NCBI GenBank assembly: GCA_001627865.1
Contig: LUQO01000046.1
Location: 1 to 45,674 of the forward strand
DNA from: SAR324 cluster bacterium REDSEA-S27_B3
Lineage (GTDB): Bacteria; SAR324; NAC60-12
Direction of reading: 5' to 3'
Length of the DNA: 45,674 bases
The notes below the pieces were generated by a model, which worked only from the letters and a program-made list of their open reading frames with translations, had not been told where the DNA came from and searched no databases. Of this stretch, positions 8,606 through 16,882 are shown in pieces. The number at the start of each line of letters is the position of its first letter. Position 1 is the stretch's first letter. Both the position numbers and the translations under genes were made by a program.

Positions 8606-9346
8606 TTAAGCTGCAGTTAATCGATACTTATAAAGATGCTTGTAATGCGGCAGCATAATTTCATATATTTCTTTTACTCGATCAGGAAATCCGGAAATGT
8701 CCACAGGTTCACTTTGCTGAGCTTTCAGCCCATCAGAATTTCTCAGGTTGGCATGAAATGATCCACCGTCCCACCAGCTTACTTCATCTCGTGCTCCGGG
8801 CTCCCAGCTGAGCGCTTCTTCAAGAAACGGTATTCCCACCGCGCTGCACCAAATCTTAACCATTTGACGAGGGTTTGTCAGCAAATCATCGCTGTCAAAC
8901 ACCGGCGGATGGTTTCCGGTATTTTCCCGGAGTATGTCAAAAAGCTCTCTCTGTTCAGCAAAACCGGTTTCCTTGATATGGAAATCGGGCCAGTGTTTGT
9001 ACATGGAAGAGATTGTTTTTGCAGGATCACGGATCAGAAAACTGTGGTTAAAATGTGAAAGGAATTCGCTGTTTTGTAAATGCATAATATAATGCGGAAA
9101 TTCTTTTGAAAACACCGGCCCCTTGCTTGCCGCGTTACGGAGTTTTTTCCAGACACTTTCTATGGTCAGCCCCGGTGTGCGTTTGCTGTCTGCAGTAAGT
9201 CTGGGCCATAAAGGCGACTCCCCCTGGTACCATGCTTCTCCAAAAGGTTCATGGAAGCATTGCATGTCACCGCGCTGACGCATCATCCATTCGAACGCGG
9301 TGGAAGTGGAGCGCGGCACCGCCCAGAGAACAAGTATCTTATTCAT
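8606..9346 (-). CDS. PAPS-dependent sulfotransferase family protein
   Basis: The protein has 246 aa and starts MNKILVLWAVPRSTSTAFEW, which contains the 5'-phosphosulfate loop PRSTST. The 3'-phosphate-binding motif is in SFLIRDPAKTISSMYKHWPD. The ATG at 9346 overlaps the upstream gene by 8 bases, which indicates coupled translation; a longer frame to 9493 is rejected. The substrate is not predictable from sequence. Adjacency to APS kinase (PAPS supply) supports a working sulfotransferase. It may sulfate a small metabolite, since no glycan or secretion genes are nearby. Confidence 0.85.
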   Translation of the reverse strand: MNKILVLWAVPRSTSTAFEWMMRQRGDMQCFHEPFGEAWYQGESPLWPRLTADSKRTPGLTIESVWKKLRNAASKGPVFSKEFPHYIMHLQNSEFLSHFNHSFLIRDPAKTISSMYKHWPDFHIKETGFAEQRELFDILRENTGNHPPVFDSDDLLTNPRQMVKIWCSAVGIPFLEEALSWEPGARDEVSWWDGGSFHANLRNSDGLKAQQSEPVDISGFPDRVKEIYEIMLPHYKHLYKYRLTAA

Positions 9347-10178
9347 TTCCGGTTTTGTTCTGAACAAGAGTTGAAAGCAGTTTCCCATGATTTCCCGAGG
9401 GTGAGATACCAATGGTTTTGAAAATTCTCCAGTAAAGCGCCGTGTCAGAGGAAACAATAGGTTTGCCTGTTTTTGATTCAAGCTCAACTTCAATAGAAAC
9501 CATCCGCTCAGGCAGTCCCTTTGAATTGCGGAAATTAGGCATTCCGTTCACAACAATGGCTTCAGCAGTCGGGGCTTGCTCCATGACATATTGCATCGAT
9601 TTTTCTGCCAGATCTCCCGGAAAAATCCAGCTTAATTCATTTACTTCCTGCTGTGTAGAGTAGTATCCCTGGTCCACAAAATTGCCGCAGTACAGTAGAT
9701 CAAATCCGGCCTGCTTCAGAAACCTGGCAATTCCATCTCTCCAGTCCGTCCAATAGTAAACAGAATTTAAGGCAATCTTTTCTACATTCAGTTCGAGCAA
9801 ACCTTCAACAAGGCACATGCCTGCCATGTGCAGAGGAGTCTCATATTTATCACTGACTTGCTCGCAGAACTGTTGAATATCTTTCGGAGTTTTACCTCCG
9901 GCATGAACCCAGTTTGTTCCCACTTGTCCGCACACGTCAACACCGTTATTGGACATGCATTCAACAAATTCTTCCAAAAGCTGAAAGTTATCAAATCGCT
10001 GATCCAGCCGATGATTGTATTCCGGAACATGCAGCATCCTGCCGTGAACGCCGACTGTTTGAGGTGAGATACGCAGGAAATCAGATGGAGCCGCGTCAAA
10101 ATCATGAGGAGGACCTGTGAAGCCCACTTGATATGGAAAAAGCTTATTATTAGGATTTTTCCACTTTTCAGGTTTCAT
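9339..10178 (-). CDS. Asp/Glu racemase / maleate isomerase / AMDase-superfamily protein
   Basis: This 279-aa protein ends with the superfamily signature LPERMVSIEVELESKTGKPI followed by VSSDTALYWRIFKTIGI. This is the pattern of maleate isomerases and arylmalonate decarboxylases (LE..LGKPVVSSN.ALLW). The first catalytic-cysteine region reads DVCGQVGTNW (Cys83). The second, normally Cys-Thr-Asn-Leu-Arg, reads VVNGMPNFRN (about 210-218) and has no cysteine. A two-cysteine racemization is therefore unlikely and a one-cysteine or different chemistry is implied. Its ATG directly follows the stop of the FrhB-like gene. Confidence 0.75.
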   Translation of the reverse strand: MKPEKWKNPNNKLFPYQVGFTGPPHDFDAAPSDFLRISPQTVGVHGRMLHVPEYNHRLDQRFDNFQLLEEFVECMSNNGVDVCGQVGTNWVHAGGKTPKDIQQFCEQVSDKYETPLHMAGMCLVEGLLELNVEKIALNSVYYWTDWRDGIARFLKQAGFDLLYCGNFVDQGYYSTQQEVNELSWIFPGDLAEKSMQYVMEQAPTAEAIVVNGMPNFRNSKGLPERMVSIEVELESKTGKPIVSSDTALYWRIFKTIGISPSGNHGKLLSTLVQNKTGNE

Positions 10179-11417
10179 CTATCTTTGTTTTGAATTTGTT
10201 GGTATCGGCTCAATAACTTTGCCGTTTCTGATACGCTCAGCCATGCCGTCCCTGTTTTTTATTCTTACTTCAAATTCAGCAGTTTCAGCAAGTTCCTCAA
10301 GCCTTAAGTTTCTAAATTTCGGAACCGGCAGTTCACAATCACTGATCCCGAGAAGCCTGTCATGCACGGCTTGTTTCAGTCTTACCTGATGAGGCTGGAA
10401 GTTGTCCATGTCGCGAAAATCAATTTCTTCAGTAATTACAAGTACTCCGGAATCAACTGCCTGCTCCAGCAAATCAAGTCCGGAAGAGGTGCGGGCAAGA
10501 ATGCCGTTGAATCCGTCATCTTCACCACTAGGACCTCCTCCAGGCCATACGTCCGAAACGGCGATATCGGCCAGTTCTCCAATTGAGTCCGGACAGATTT
10601 TGCAGCGGTTCTGAAGCCGCCAGTTGCCTTCATCAGCCCACATTTCGTTGTAGCTGTGCTCAAATACTCGTCCATCATGTGTTCGAATTGTGGTGGGGCC
10701 GGGATTACCATATCCCCGATATCGCAGGTAACTTACGTCTTCTTCCTCCAGTCCATGTTTTTCAATCAAATCAAGTGATTTAGTAAATTCAGAAGCGCCG
10801 CCGCAGACCATGGTCAGACAGCAGCTTATCAGCTGATCAACACGAGGATCAATCTTAGATAAATTGCGAATTGCTCCTATATCACATGGTTTTGCAATTA
10901 CCGCGAATGGAGAGCCCTTCTCCAGCAGTTCCATCACACCGGTTAATGGAGCGGAAGGACCGTAATGTGAGCCGCTGCCTGCCATGATGTCATCCCGGTT
11001 TCTGCTGATATGTGCTCCGGACCGCATGGGCTTGACGGGATTAGGAGCAACATGCAGAACATTGTCTACTTTTCCGGACTCCAGCAGATATATTCCCAAG
11101 GCTGACAAAACACCACCGGTTGCCGAAGTGAAACGTATTTCAGGATCGGCTGCATATCCGATCACTAACTTTGCAGCCGGTCCCCAGACCATATCCATCT
11201 CTATGCCGTCTTCACTGTCCGGACCTGTAATTTTTATGCCCGGACATACTGCGTTGATTTTTTCCAGTATTTCCTGTTCCGGCGGCTCAGTCACCAGCGG
11301 ACGCTCGCGTCCCTGCGATGTCATTACCATTTTTACCCTCTCTGATCCGGCTAAACTCCGGCAAAGTCCGCAGCCGATGCACAAGCCGTTTTTTACAATT
11401 GTTTCAAGATCATACAT
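10179..11417 (-). CDS. FrhB/FdhB-family (coenzyme F420 hydrogenase beta-like) Fe-S flavoprotein
   Basis: This is a 412-aa protein of the FrhB_FdhB family. The N-terminus has a CxxCxxC cluster (Cys13, Cys16, Cys19 in GLCIGCGLC). The N domain includes TSATGGVLSALGIYLLESG and AVIAKPCDIGAIRNL. The C domain carries RCKICPDSIGELADIAVSDVW, the usual [4Fe-4S]/flavin region. In archaea such proteins bind FAD and reduce F420; bacterial members usually serve as ferredoxin-linked oxidoreductases of unknown substrate. The gene leads into the racemase-like, sulfotransferase and APS kinase genes with no gaps, so a reductive step on the same metabolite is likely. Confidence 0.85.
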   Translation of the reverse strand: MYDLETIVKNGLCIGCGLCRSLAGSERVKMVMTSQGRERPLVTEPPEQEILEKINAVCPGIKITGPDSEDGIEMDMVWGPAAKLVIGYAADPEIRFTSATGGVLSALGIYLLESGKVDNVLHVAPNPVKPMRSGAHISRNRDDIMAGSGSHYGPSAPLTGVMELLEKGSPFAVIAKPCDIGAIRNLSKIDPRVDQLISCCLTMVCGGASEFTKSLDLIEKHGLEEEDVSYLRYRGYGNPGPTTIRTHDGRVFEHSYNEMWADEGNWRLQNRCKICPDSIGELADIAVSDVWPGGGPSGEDDGFNGILARTSSGLDLLEQAVDSGVLVITEEIDFRDMDNFQPHQVRLKQAVHDRLLGISDCELPVPKFRNLRLEELAETAEFEVRIKNRDGMAERIRNGKVIEPIPTNSKQR

Positions 11418-11459
11418 TATTGATTCTAATTATGTATCAAATAAAGTTATCCGCTAAAT

Positions 11460-12131
11460 TCATTTTTTACAGCTCTGATTTAACTCAATTCTGCCTGAAT
11501 AATCATTTTCAGAGAGATAATTCATAATGCTGCCTGCAGTCAGCTTAAATGTTGTTGATATATCCAATCCGGCGCGTTCAAGTCCTCTGGCTGTCCATTT
11601 ATTACAGGTATTGAAGATATGAAAATCACCAACACCTTGATAAAACTGGCTGTCTCCATAGATCCCGTGTTTAAGCTGCTGCACTTTGCCTGGCTCGTCT
11701 CTGAAAAAGCTGCCTGAGATGAATTCAAGCAGAGAAGAAAATTCAGCATCTCCAAGACAGAATTTCTCTACTTCACTTTGTTGAAAATACTTGTCTGCCC
11801 TCGTCGGTACAGCGACAGCGTGCACAACTGAATCTGAGGGAAAAAATATTGCCTTGAGCGTGATGCCTGTGGTGGTTTCCTCTGCCTGATAAAATTCGCT
11901 GTCACCCCAGCCAAATTCAAGATATGGAATATTACCAAAGCGCTGCTTTAATTCCGGTATGATTTGCTGAATATCTGGTGCTGCAACAACAAAACCAGTA
12001 TGCCATCCATGATTTACTACATACACTTCATTTGCGGGGGTAGTCTCAGATTCCGCAGCCAAACAGTCAAGATTAGGTTTGAAAGAATAAGAAACAATGA
12101 TAAGTATTATCAGTATAATAGGTTTCTTCAT
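11460..12131 (-). CDS. DUF2459 family exported protein
   Basis: The protein has 223 aa with an N-terminal signal (MKKPIILIILIIVSYSFKP). It has the family motifs VYVVNHGWHTGFVV, EFGWGDSEFYQ and NTCNKWTARGLERAGLDIS. DUF2459/TIGR02117 proteins are uncharacterised; the conserved His, Cys-Asn and Trp residues suggest a periplasmic hydrolase-like fold. It lies 42 bp upstream of the FrhB-like gene on the same strand and may be the first gene of that operon or a separate unit sharing the promoter. Confidence 0.8.
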   Translation of the reverse strand: MKKPIILIILIIVSYSFKPNLDCLAAESETTPANEVYVVNHGWHTGFVVAAPDIQQIIPELKQRFGNIPYLEFGWGDSEFYQAEETTTGITLKAIFFPSDSVVHAVAVPTRADKYFQQSEVEKFCLGDAEFSSLLEFISGSFFRDEPGKVQQLKHGIYGDSQFYQGVGDFHIFNTCNKWTARGLERAGLDISTTFKLTAGSIMNYLSENDYSGRIELNQSCKK

Positions 12132-12212
12132 AAAACTTTTTCTTATCTGCTAACTGGATTCAGATACGCTTATGTTATTTCAATAGAAGCATTATTAAGT
12201 AAGCAAGATTTC

Positions 12213-12600
12213 ATGATGTCATTCCAGGTGAAGCGAAGCGAAGACCTGGAATTCAGGGGTAATTCGAAGTAGTGTGTACATAACTTCAGCAATTATGAAT
12301 TGTTTACACAGTTTCTTTTTCTGGATACCCGATCAAGCCGGGCTGACTAATAATGTATGTATCCTTGATCTGGCCGTGAATGACAAATAATGTATGAATC
12401 CTTGATCTGTCCGGTGATGACACTATTTGTCAATCAAGGCGAAACGCAGCGCAGATCCGGAATCCACTGATTTTGTTTCAGTTTCCCCTCACACCTGCCC
12501 CCTCCCCATGTGAGAGGGAAAATTATAACTGCTTCCACCACCCCTGCCCTATCCCCATGGGAGAGGAGGGACCGCACGTGGTGGGTTAGGGAAAGGACCA
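12213..12600. repeat. cluster of dispersed palindromic repeats
   Basis: The gap 12132-12755 holds no gene but several repeat copies. These include GTCATTCCAGG...CCTGGAATTCAGG (12218-12256), ACCCGATCAAGCCGGG (12327-12342), and an imperfect tandem duplication of a unit of about 36 bp (12351-12384 and 12385-12421, sharing AATGTATG.ATCCTTGATCTG). Further copies are CGGAATCCACTG and two CTCCCC-type hairpins ending in the GGACCGCACGTGGTGGGTTAGGG module (to 12593). Confidence 0.75.
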
Positions 12601-12755
12601 GCTATTAAACCAGCTTTGCAGTAAATGAATTAATATATATTTAATCAAAGTACTTGGATTTTTCAGCTTCAGATATTGTACAATTATTCAACTAAAACAT
12701 GGTAGCAGTTTTACGGCAGTACCTTGTTTTGAACAAATCTAATGCGAATGCTCTT

Positions 12756-13157
12756 ATGCTGAATTCAATTTTTCCTGTACTGGCGGTAACTGATGTCAGT
12801 TACACCGTAGAATGGTATAAAAAGGTTCTTGGATTTGAAGCAAGTCTGTTTCCGGAAAAAGAGCCTTTTGTTTTTGCCCTGATGCGCAAAGATAATGTTG
12901 AAATTGCTGTTAAGAATGTTTCTCAAGAAATATTCATGGAGAAAAGAAAAAATCATCCCGATCAGCTGATGGATGCATATATTCGCACTGCAAATGTGCA
13001 GGAGTGGCACGACAAGATCCGCCGTAAAGCTGAAACAGTTTCCGGCTTAAAAAAGCAGCCTTACGGTGATATAGAATTCACTATCAGGGATTGTAACGGA
13101 TACATAATTACTTTTGGCGGAGATGTGGAAAAAGAACTGAATAAATCATTATTGTAA
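12756..13157 (+). CDS. VOC-superfamily (glyoxalase/bleomycin-resistance fold) protein
   Basis: The protein has 133 aa from the ATG at 12756 and opens MLNSIFPVLAVTDVSYTVEW, then YKKVLGFEASL. This is the standard N-terminus of single-domain VOC proteins, ending with DIEFTIRDCNGYIITFGGD. Metal ligands are not convincing, so it may be a binding protein or a non-canonical enzyme. A longer start at 12699 exists, but the extra 19 residues do not fit the fold; neither start has a clear ribosome site. No functional neighbour is evident. Confidence 0.8.
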   Translation: MLNSIFPVLAVTDVSYTVEWYKKVLGFEASLFPEKEPFVFALMRKDNVEIAVKNVSQEIFMEKRKNHPDQLMDAYIRTANVQEWHDKIRRKAETVSGLKKQPYGDIEFTIRDCNGYIITFGGDVEKELNKSLL

Positions 13158-13295
13158 AAGTAATTGCATGATGATATAAGTTGGAAACTGATTTAGTTGA
13201 AACAAACCCTGATTGAAAAGAGAAAAAATGACATTTAATGCGGAAGTAAATTTATCACAAACCTGTAAGTCAGCAACATCAGAAGTAATGGTAAA

Positions 13296-14153
13296 ATGAA
13301 AGACAGCCAAACTGTAAATATAAGTGATCAGCAGGTGGAAACATTTTCCAGAGATGGTGTTGTAATTCTCCGTAATATGTTTTCTGCTGATTGGATTAGA
13401 TTGTTGAAAGCAGGAATAGCCAGGAATCTTGCTGAACACGGCGAAAGAACACGAATCTGGGACAGGTCATCGGATGGTAAATATACACTATATGACTCAG
13501 ATAACTGGGGCAGAATTGATGAGTATCGGAAATTTGTCTTTGAAAGCTCAATCAGGGTAATTGCCTCAAGACTTCTTAATACAAGCAAAGTAAATTTCTT
13601 TTTTGAGGCAGTCTTTATTCGTTCTGATGGTGTTCAATTCAAAACTCCATGGCACCAGGATGAACCTTACTGGAGTGTGGAAGGGTTTGACACTGTCAGC
13701 ATCTGGATGCCTCTGATGGATGTTAAGAAGAAAAGCGCCCTGTCATTTGTTCCGGGTTCTCATCGCTGGGACAAAAAGTTCAAACAGCAGGATTTTGGAG
13801 AACTTAATCCTGACAATCAAAATGATGTATACAAAGTGAAGTTTGACAGCAGTTGGGAACCGATGCCGGATATTGACAGTGATCGTGAAAAATTCAATGT
13901 AGTAAGCTGGGATATGTCAGCCGGAGACTGTGTGGCATTTAACGGGAGAATCATTCATGGCGGTTCAGGACAACTTGAGTCCGGAAAAGAATTGCAGGTC
14001 TTTAATACGCAATGGCTTGGTGATGATGTTAAAGTCAACTTCAGATCCTATGGAATGGACCCTGATCATTCAGACAAAATGAGACATTATGGAATGAATA
14101 CTGGTGATACAGTTGACGGTTCAGTGTATCCGGAATTTAATATACTGCGCTGA
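13296..14153 (+). CDS. phytanoyl-CoA dioxygenase (PhyH) family Fe(II)/2-oxoglutarate oxygenase
   Basis: This 285-aa protein has the iron-binding facial triad. His120 and Asp122 lie in TPWHQDEPYWSVEGFDTVSI and the distal histidine (His221) in FNGRIIHGGSG. An N-terminal region DGVVILRNMFSADWIRLL and the motif ALSFVPGSHRW are typical of PhyH relatives. Such enzymes hydroxylate small molecules with O2 and 2-oxoglutarate. In marine bacteria many PhyH paralogs act on unknown natural substrates. It stands alone between a VOC gene and a TPR gene. Confidence 0.9.
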   Translation: MKDSQTVNISDQQVETFSRDGVVILRNMFSADWIRLLKAGIARNLAEHGERTRIWDRSSDGKYTLYDSDNWGRIDEYRKFVFESSIRVIASRLLNTSKVNFFFEAVFIRSDGVQFKTPWHQDEPYWSVEGFDTVSIWMPLMDVKKKSALSFVPGSHRWDKKFKQQDFGELNPDNQNDVYKVKFDSSWEPMPDIDSDREKFNVVSWDMSAGDCVAFNGRIIHGGSGQLESGKELQVFNTQWLGDDVKVNFRSYGMDPDHSDKMRHYGMNTGDTVDGSVYPEFNILR

Positions 14154-14292
14154 TGACAAATTTTTGAATTTTCATTAATTTTAATCTACAGTGAGCATTT
14201 AATGCTAGTAGAGTTGTACAACCTTACAAAACAAAATATTTCCCGAAAGAAATATACATCTTTTTTTAGATAACAGGAAAACAGACAGAAAA

Positions 14293-14862
14293 ATGCAATG
14301 CAGGCACATCATATTTAAAAACATAATTGCGGCCGCAATTATCCTGCTTGCGCAGGTTCCATCTATGAATGCGGATCAGAATGACGCAAGACTGGGAGAT
14401 CTCTTCAGCAAATTGAAATCTGCCGCAAATATAAACAAAGCCTCAACGTTTGAAAGCAAAATCTGGAATATCTGGATGGAGCACAATGATCCTGAAGTTG
14501 AGAGCATTATGATCAAAGGTGTTGAAGCAATGAAGCATCGACAGTTGAAACAGGCTTTGGAACATTTCAACCTGATGATTAAGATAGCTCCCGAATACGC
14601 TGAAGGCTGGAATAAAAGGGCAACAGTGCTCTATCTGATGGGACGATTCAGGGAATCTGAAGAAGATGTACTGCGAACACTTGAACTTGAACCAAGACAT
14701 TTTGGAGCACTTTCCGGTCAGGGACTGATACGGATAGCATTGCAAGACTGGACCGGGGCAATCCTGTATCTTGAAGCAGCGCTGAAGATCAATCCTCACA
14801 TGCCTGGAGTAATTATGAATTTGAAATATGCCCTGCAGAAAAGGGAAGAGTCAATGACCTGA
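14293..14862 (+). CDS. exported TPR protein
   Basis: The protein has 189 aa with an N-terminal signal peptide (IIFKNIIAAAIILLAQVPS, cleavage near NADQ). It has about three tetratricopeptide repeats: GVEAMKHRQLKQALEHFNLM, AEGWNKRATVLYLMGRFRES, and HFGALSGQGLIRIALQDWTG. It probably mediates protein-protein contact in the periplasm. A GGA-containing ribosome site lies upstream. No enzymatic motif is visible. Confidence 0.8.
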   Translation: MQCRHIIFKNIIAAAIILLAQVPSMNADQNDARLGDLFSKLKSAANINKASTFESKIWNIWMEHNDPEVESIMIKGVEAMKHRQLKQALEHFNLMIKIAPEYAEGWNKRATVLYLMGRFRESEEDVLRTLELEPRHFGALSGQGLIRIALQDWTGAILYLEAALKINPHMPGVIMNLKYALQKREESMT

Positions 14863-14942
14863 AAATTTAAAAAATGTATGATAGTAATTTAACCAATAAT
14901 TTTTTGATTCCCGATGACAAAAGCTTAAACAGGAGAAAATAG

Positions 14943-15575
14943 ATGAAAAACGCAAACTGGTACTTTGATTTCCTTTCACCTTTTACTTACCTGCAAAACT
15001 GCCGGATAGATGAATTTTCCCCAGATTTAAACATCCAAAGGAAGCCTGTGCTATTTGCAGGACTGTTGAAGCACTGGGGTACCAAAGGGCCGGCGGAACT
15101 GCCGGCAAAACGTCTTTTTACTTATCAGCATGTCCATTGGCTGGCAGATCAATTGGAAGCTCCGCTTCGTTTCCCGGAAAAACACCCCTTCAATCCGATT
15201 GCACTGCTTCGACTCTGCATTGCCGGAGGCTGCACTAAAAATGCTGTTGATGCAATTTTTAAGTGTGTCTGGGTGGAAGGTTTGTCCGGTGACAATCCTG
15301 ATAACTGGGCAAGGTTCTGTGATGCAGTCAACATCCCGGAATCTGAAGCCACAGAAAAAATTTCCAACCCTGAGATCAAGCAGGAATTGAAATTAAACGG
15401 TGAGGAGGCCATTGAAAAAGGTATTTTTGGTGTACCCACCCTGCTTGTTGACGGACATCTTTTCTGGGGTTATGATTCAACTGATATGGCACTTGATTAT
15501 CTTGATGATCCACAGCTGTTTGAGAGCTCTGATATGAAACGAGTACAATCATTGCCTACTGGATACGGAATATAA
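14943..15575 (+). CDS. DsbA-like 2-hydroxychromene-2-carboxylate isomerase / kappa-class GST family
   Basis: This 210-aa thioredoxin-fold protein begins NWYFDFLSPFTYLQN, where Ser in SPF replaces the DsbA CxxC. This is the hallmark of HCCA isomerases and kappa glutathione transferases, which use glutathione as cofactor. Also typical are PFNPIALLRLCIAGG and GIFGVPTLLVDGHLFWGYDS. An AGGAGA ribosome site precedes the ATG. The aromatic substrate of the name-giving enzyme need not apply. A glutathione synthetase gene about 17 kb away is consistent with glutathione use. Confidence 0.85.
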   Translation: MKNANWYFDFLSPFTYLQNCRIDEFSPDLNIQRKPVLFAGLLKHWGTKGPAELPAKRLFTYQHVHWLADQLEAPLRFPEKHPFNPIALLRLCIAGGCTKNAVDAIFKCVWVEGLSGDNPDNWARFCDAVNIPESEATEKISNPEIKQELKLNGEEAIEKGIFGVPTLLVDGHLFWGYDSTDMALDYLDDPQLFESSDMKRVQSLPTGYGI

Positions 15576-15595
15576 TCAAATGCAGAAGCAGTAAT

Positions 15596-15787
15596 ATGAG
15601 AATCCTGATCTACATTGCACTGGCCATATTAATACTTTTGCTGCTATGGTGGGTGATACGACTTTTCAGAAACAGACGTGTGCTGCCTGCTTTACTGAAT
15701 TTATTCCATCTGCTTACCCGATTTGTTTCTCCTTACATTTTAATAAGAATGATTTTGAACCTGCTGAAAAAGCTGAAAGGATTCTGA
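15596..15787 (+). CDS. small membrane protein, unknown
   Basis: This 63-aa ORF starts 20 bp after the isomerase gene. It has one strongly hydrophobic N-terminal helix (LIYIALAILILLLLWWVIRL) and a second amphipathic/hydrophobic stretch with basic ends (FVSPYILIRMILNLLKKLKG). The composition fits a bitopic inner-membrane protein. No family is recognised, and coding status rests on position and membrane-protein character only. Confidence 0.5.
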   Translation: MRILIYIALAILILLLLWWVIRLFRNRRVLPALLNLFHLLTRFVSPYILIRMILNLLKKLKGF

Positions 15788-15905
15788 GTAGAATTTTTAT
15801 TTCTGACTGCTTCCACAAAATATAATATTTGCAAATTATAATTCTTTGCTGATTATGTATTGAAATAGACAGACAATGAGTGGAGAATCAATTTCAATTA
15901 TCACA

Positions 15906-16006
15906 GCATGCGAAAAATTATAGGAAGGGAGATAACCTAAAAAGGGGAACAGAACCTCATTTCATGGAAGAATAATTATCTCCCTTCCGCCATTATATAA
16001 GCATGC
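15906..16006. repeat. 101-bp inverted-repeat element
   Basis: A perfect 13-bp inverted repeat GGAAGGGAGATAA (15923-15935) / TTATCTCCCTTCC (15976-15988) is flanked by outer GCATGC copies at 15906-15911 and 16001-16006. The AT-rich spacers are partly complementary. The loop of about 40 bases contains CCTAAAAAGG. It differs from the REP repeats elsewhere in the window and lies 135 bp before the next gene. It could be a MITE-like insertion, a strong terminator or a structured leader. The rest of the gap 15788-16140 shows nothing. Confidence 0.7.
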
Positions 16007-16140
16007 TGCTGTACAGATTAATAATTTCTCATAATAAATCCACCAAACTTAAGCTAATAGTATCTGATTTTTCGGCCTGTTTCAGCAGTTTGCATAAATA
16101 TATGTTGATGGCTGGAATAGGCAATCAAGAGGTTGATTAA

Positions 16141-16800
16141 ATGCAGACTGCGCCTGATTATCTTAACCCGGGAATTCAGCCGGGATTAAATAGAGTAAAA
16201 ATCCCCATTGTAGAGGCGACAGAAGAATCTCTTACAGGTTACGGTTATCTTGTAACTGATCCAAATGAAATTGAGATTGAAATCGTGCGCTGGCCTGCCG
16301 AGGGAAGGCGGCCTGTTGATACTGATAGTGGTGATGAGGGCGGTACAACAGAAGGCTTGTTTATCAGTGAATGGAAGGGAGATATTCTCTACGGTCGAAA
16401 TGATGCCGTTGACGGACATTATATTCTTGGGTATGGAACTGAACCAGAACTGGCAGTTGACAGTCATTCAAATGATCCGGAAACACTGCTGATTTGGCAC
16501 GCAAATTATCATCCTGACGGTGGTCAGCTCTTTTTCCCACAAACACAAAAACCTTTCCTGGTTCCGCTTGCAATGCCGGGGGATGATGTATCACCGGAAG
16601 ATTTTGTCTGTTTCCATTTCAGTGGAAACGAAGGACTCTACATTCATCCCAATATCTGGCATGACGGGGCCATGACAGCCAGCGGTGAACACAGTTTTTA
16701 TGACAAGCAGGGCGCTGTACATGCGCGGGTTTCCGTGGATTTTCCCCGCGAATTCAACTGTTTGCTGGAGGTTCCGCTTGAGGAATTTCAATTGGATTAG
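16141..16800 (+). CDS. ureidoglycolate lyase family protein
   Basis: This 219-aa protein carries the ureidoglycolate lyase (AllA-like) cupin motifs ANYHPDGGQLFFPQTQKPFL, VPLAMPGDDVSPEDFVCFHF and GLYIHPNIWHDGA. An internal WPAEGRRPVDTDSGDEGGTT matches longer marine homologs of about 220 aa rather than the roughly 160-aa E. coli enzyme. The family converts ureidoglycolate to glyoxylate and urea. No allantoin or urease genes are visible here, so the role may differ. AGAGG precedes the ATG. Confidence 0.8.
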   Translation: MQTAPDYLNPGIQPGLNRVKIPIVEATEESLTGYGYLVTDPNEIEIEIVRWPAEGRRPVDTDSGDEGGTTEGLFISEWKGDILYGRNDAVDGHYILGYGTEPELAVDSHSNDPETLLIWHANYHPDGGQLFFPQTQKPFLVPLAMPGDDVSPEDFVCFHFSGNEGLYIHPNIWHDGAMTASGEHSFYDKQGAVHARVSVDFPREFNCLLEVPLEEFQLD

Positions 16801-16882
16801 ACAGCCCCCTTATTGCTTAAGATTGGATAAAATTGACAGATTCCGTCAGTTAAATAAACATATCAGCAGTTAAGGATCAATC

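Noticed and set aside
8606-9493. Longer start for the sulfotransferase at 9493
   Set aside because: The extra 49 residues are the shadow of the racemase-like gene. The ATG at 9346 begins exactly at the conserved strand before PRSTST and overlaps the upstream stop in the usual way.
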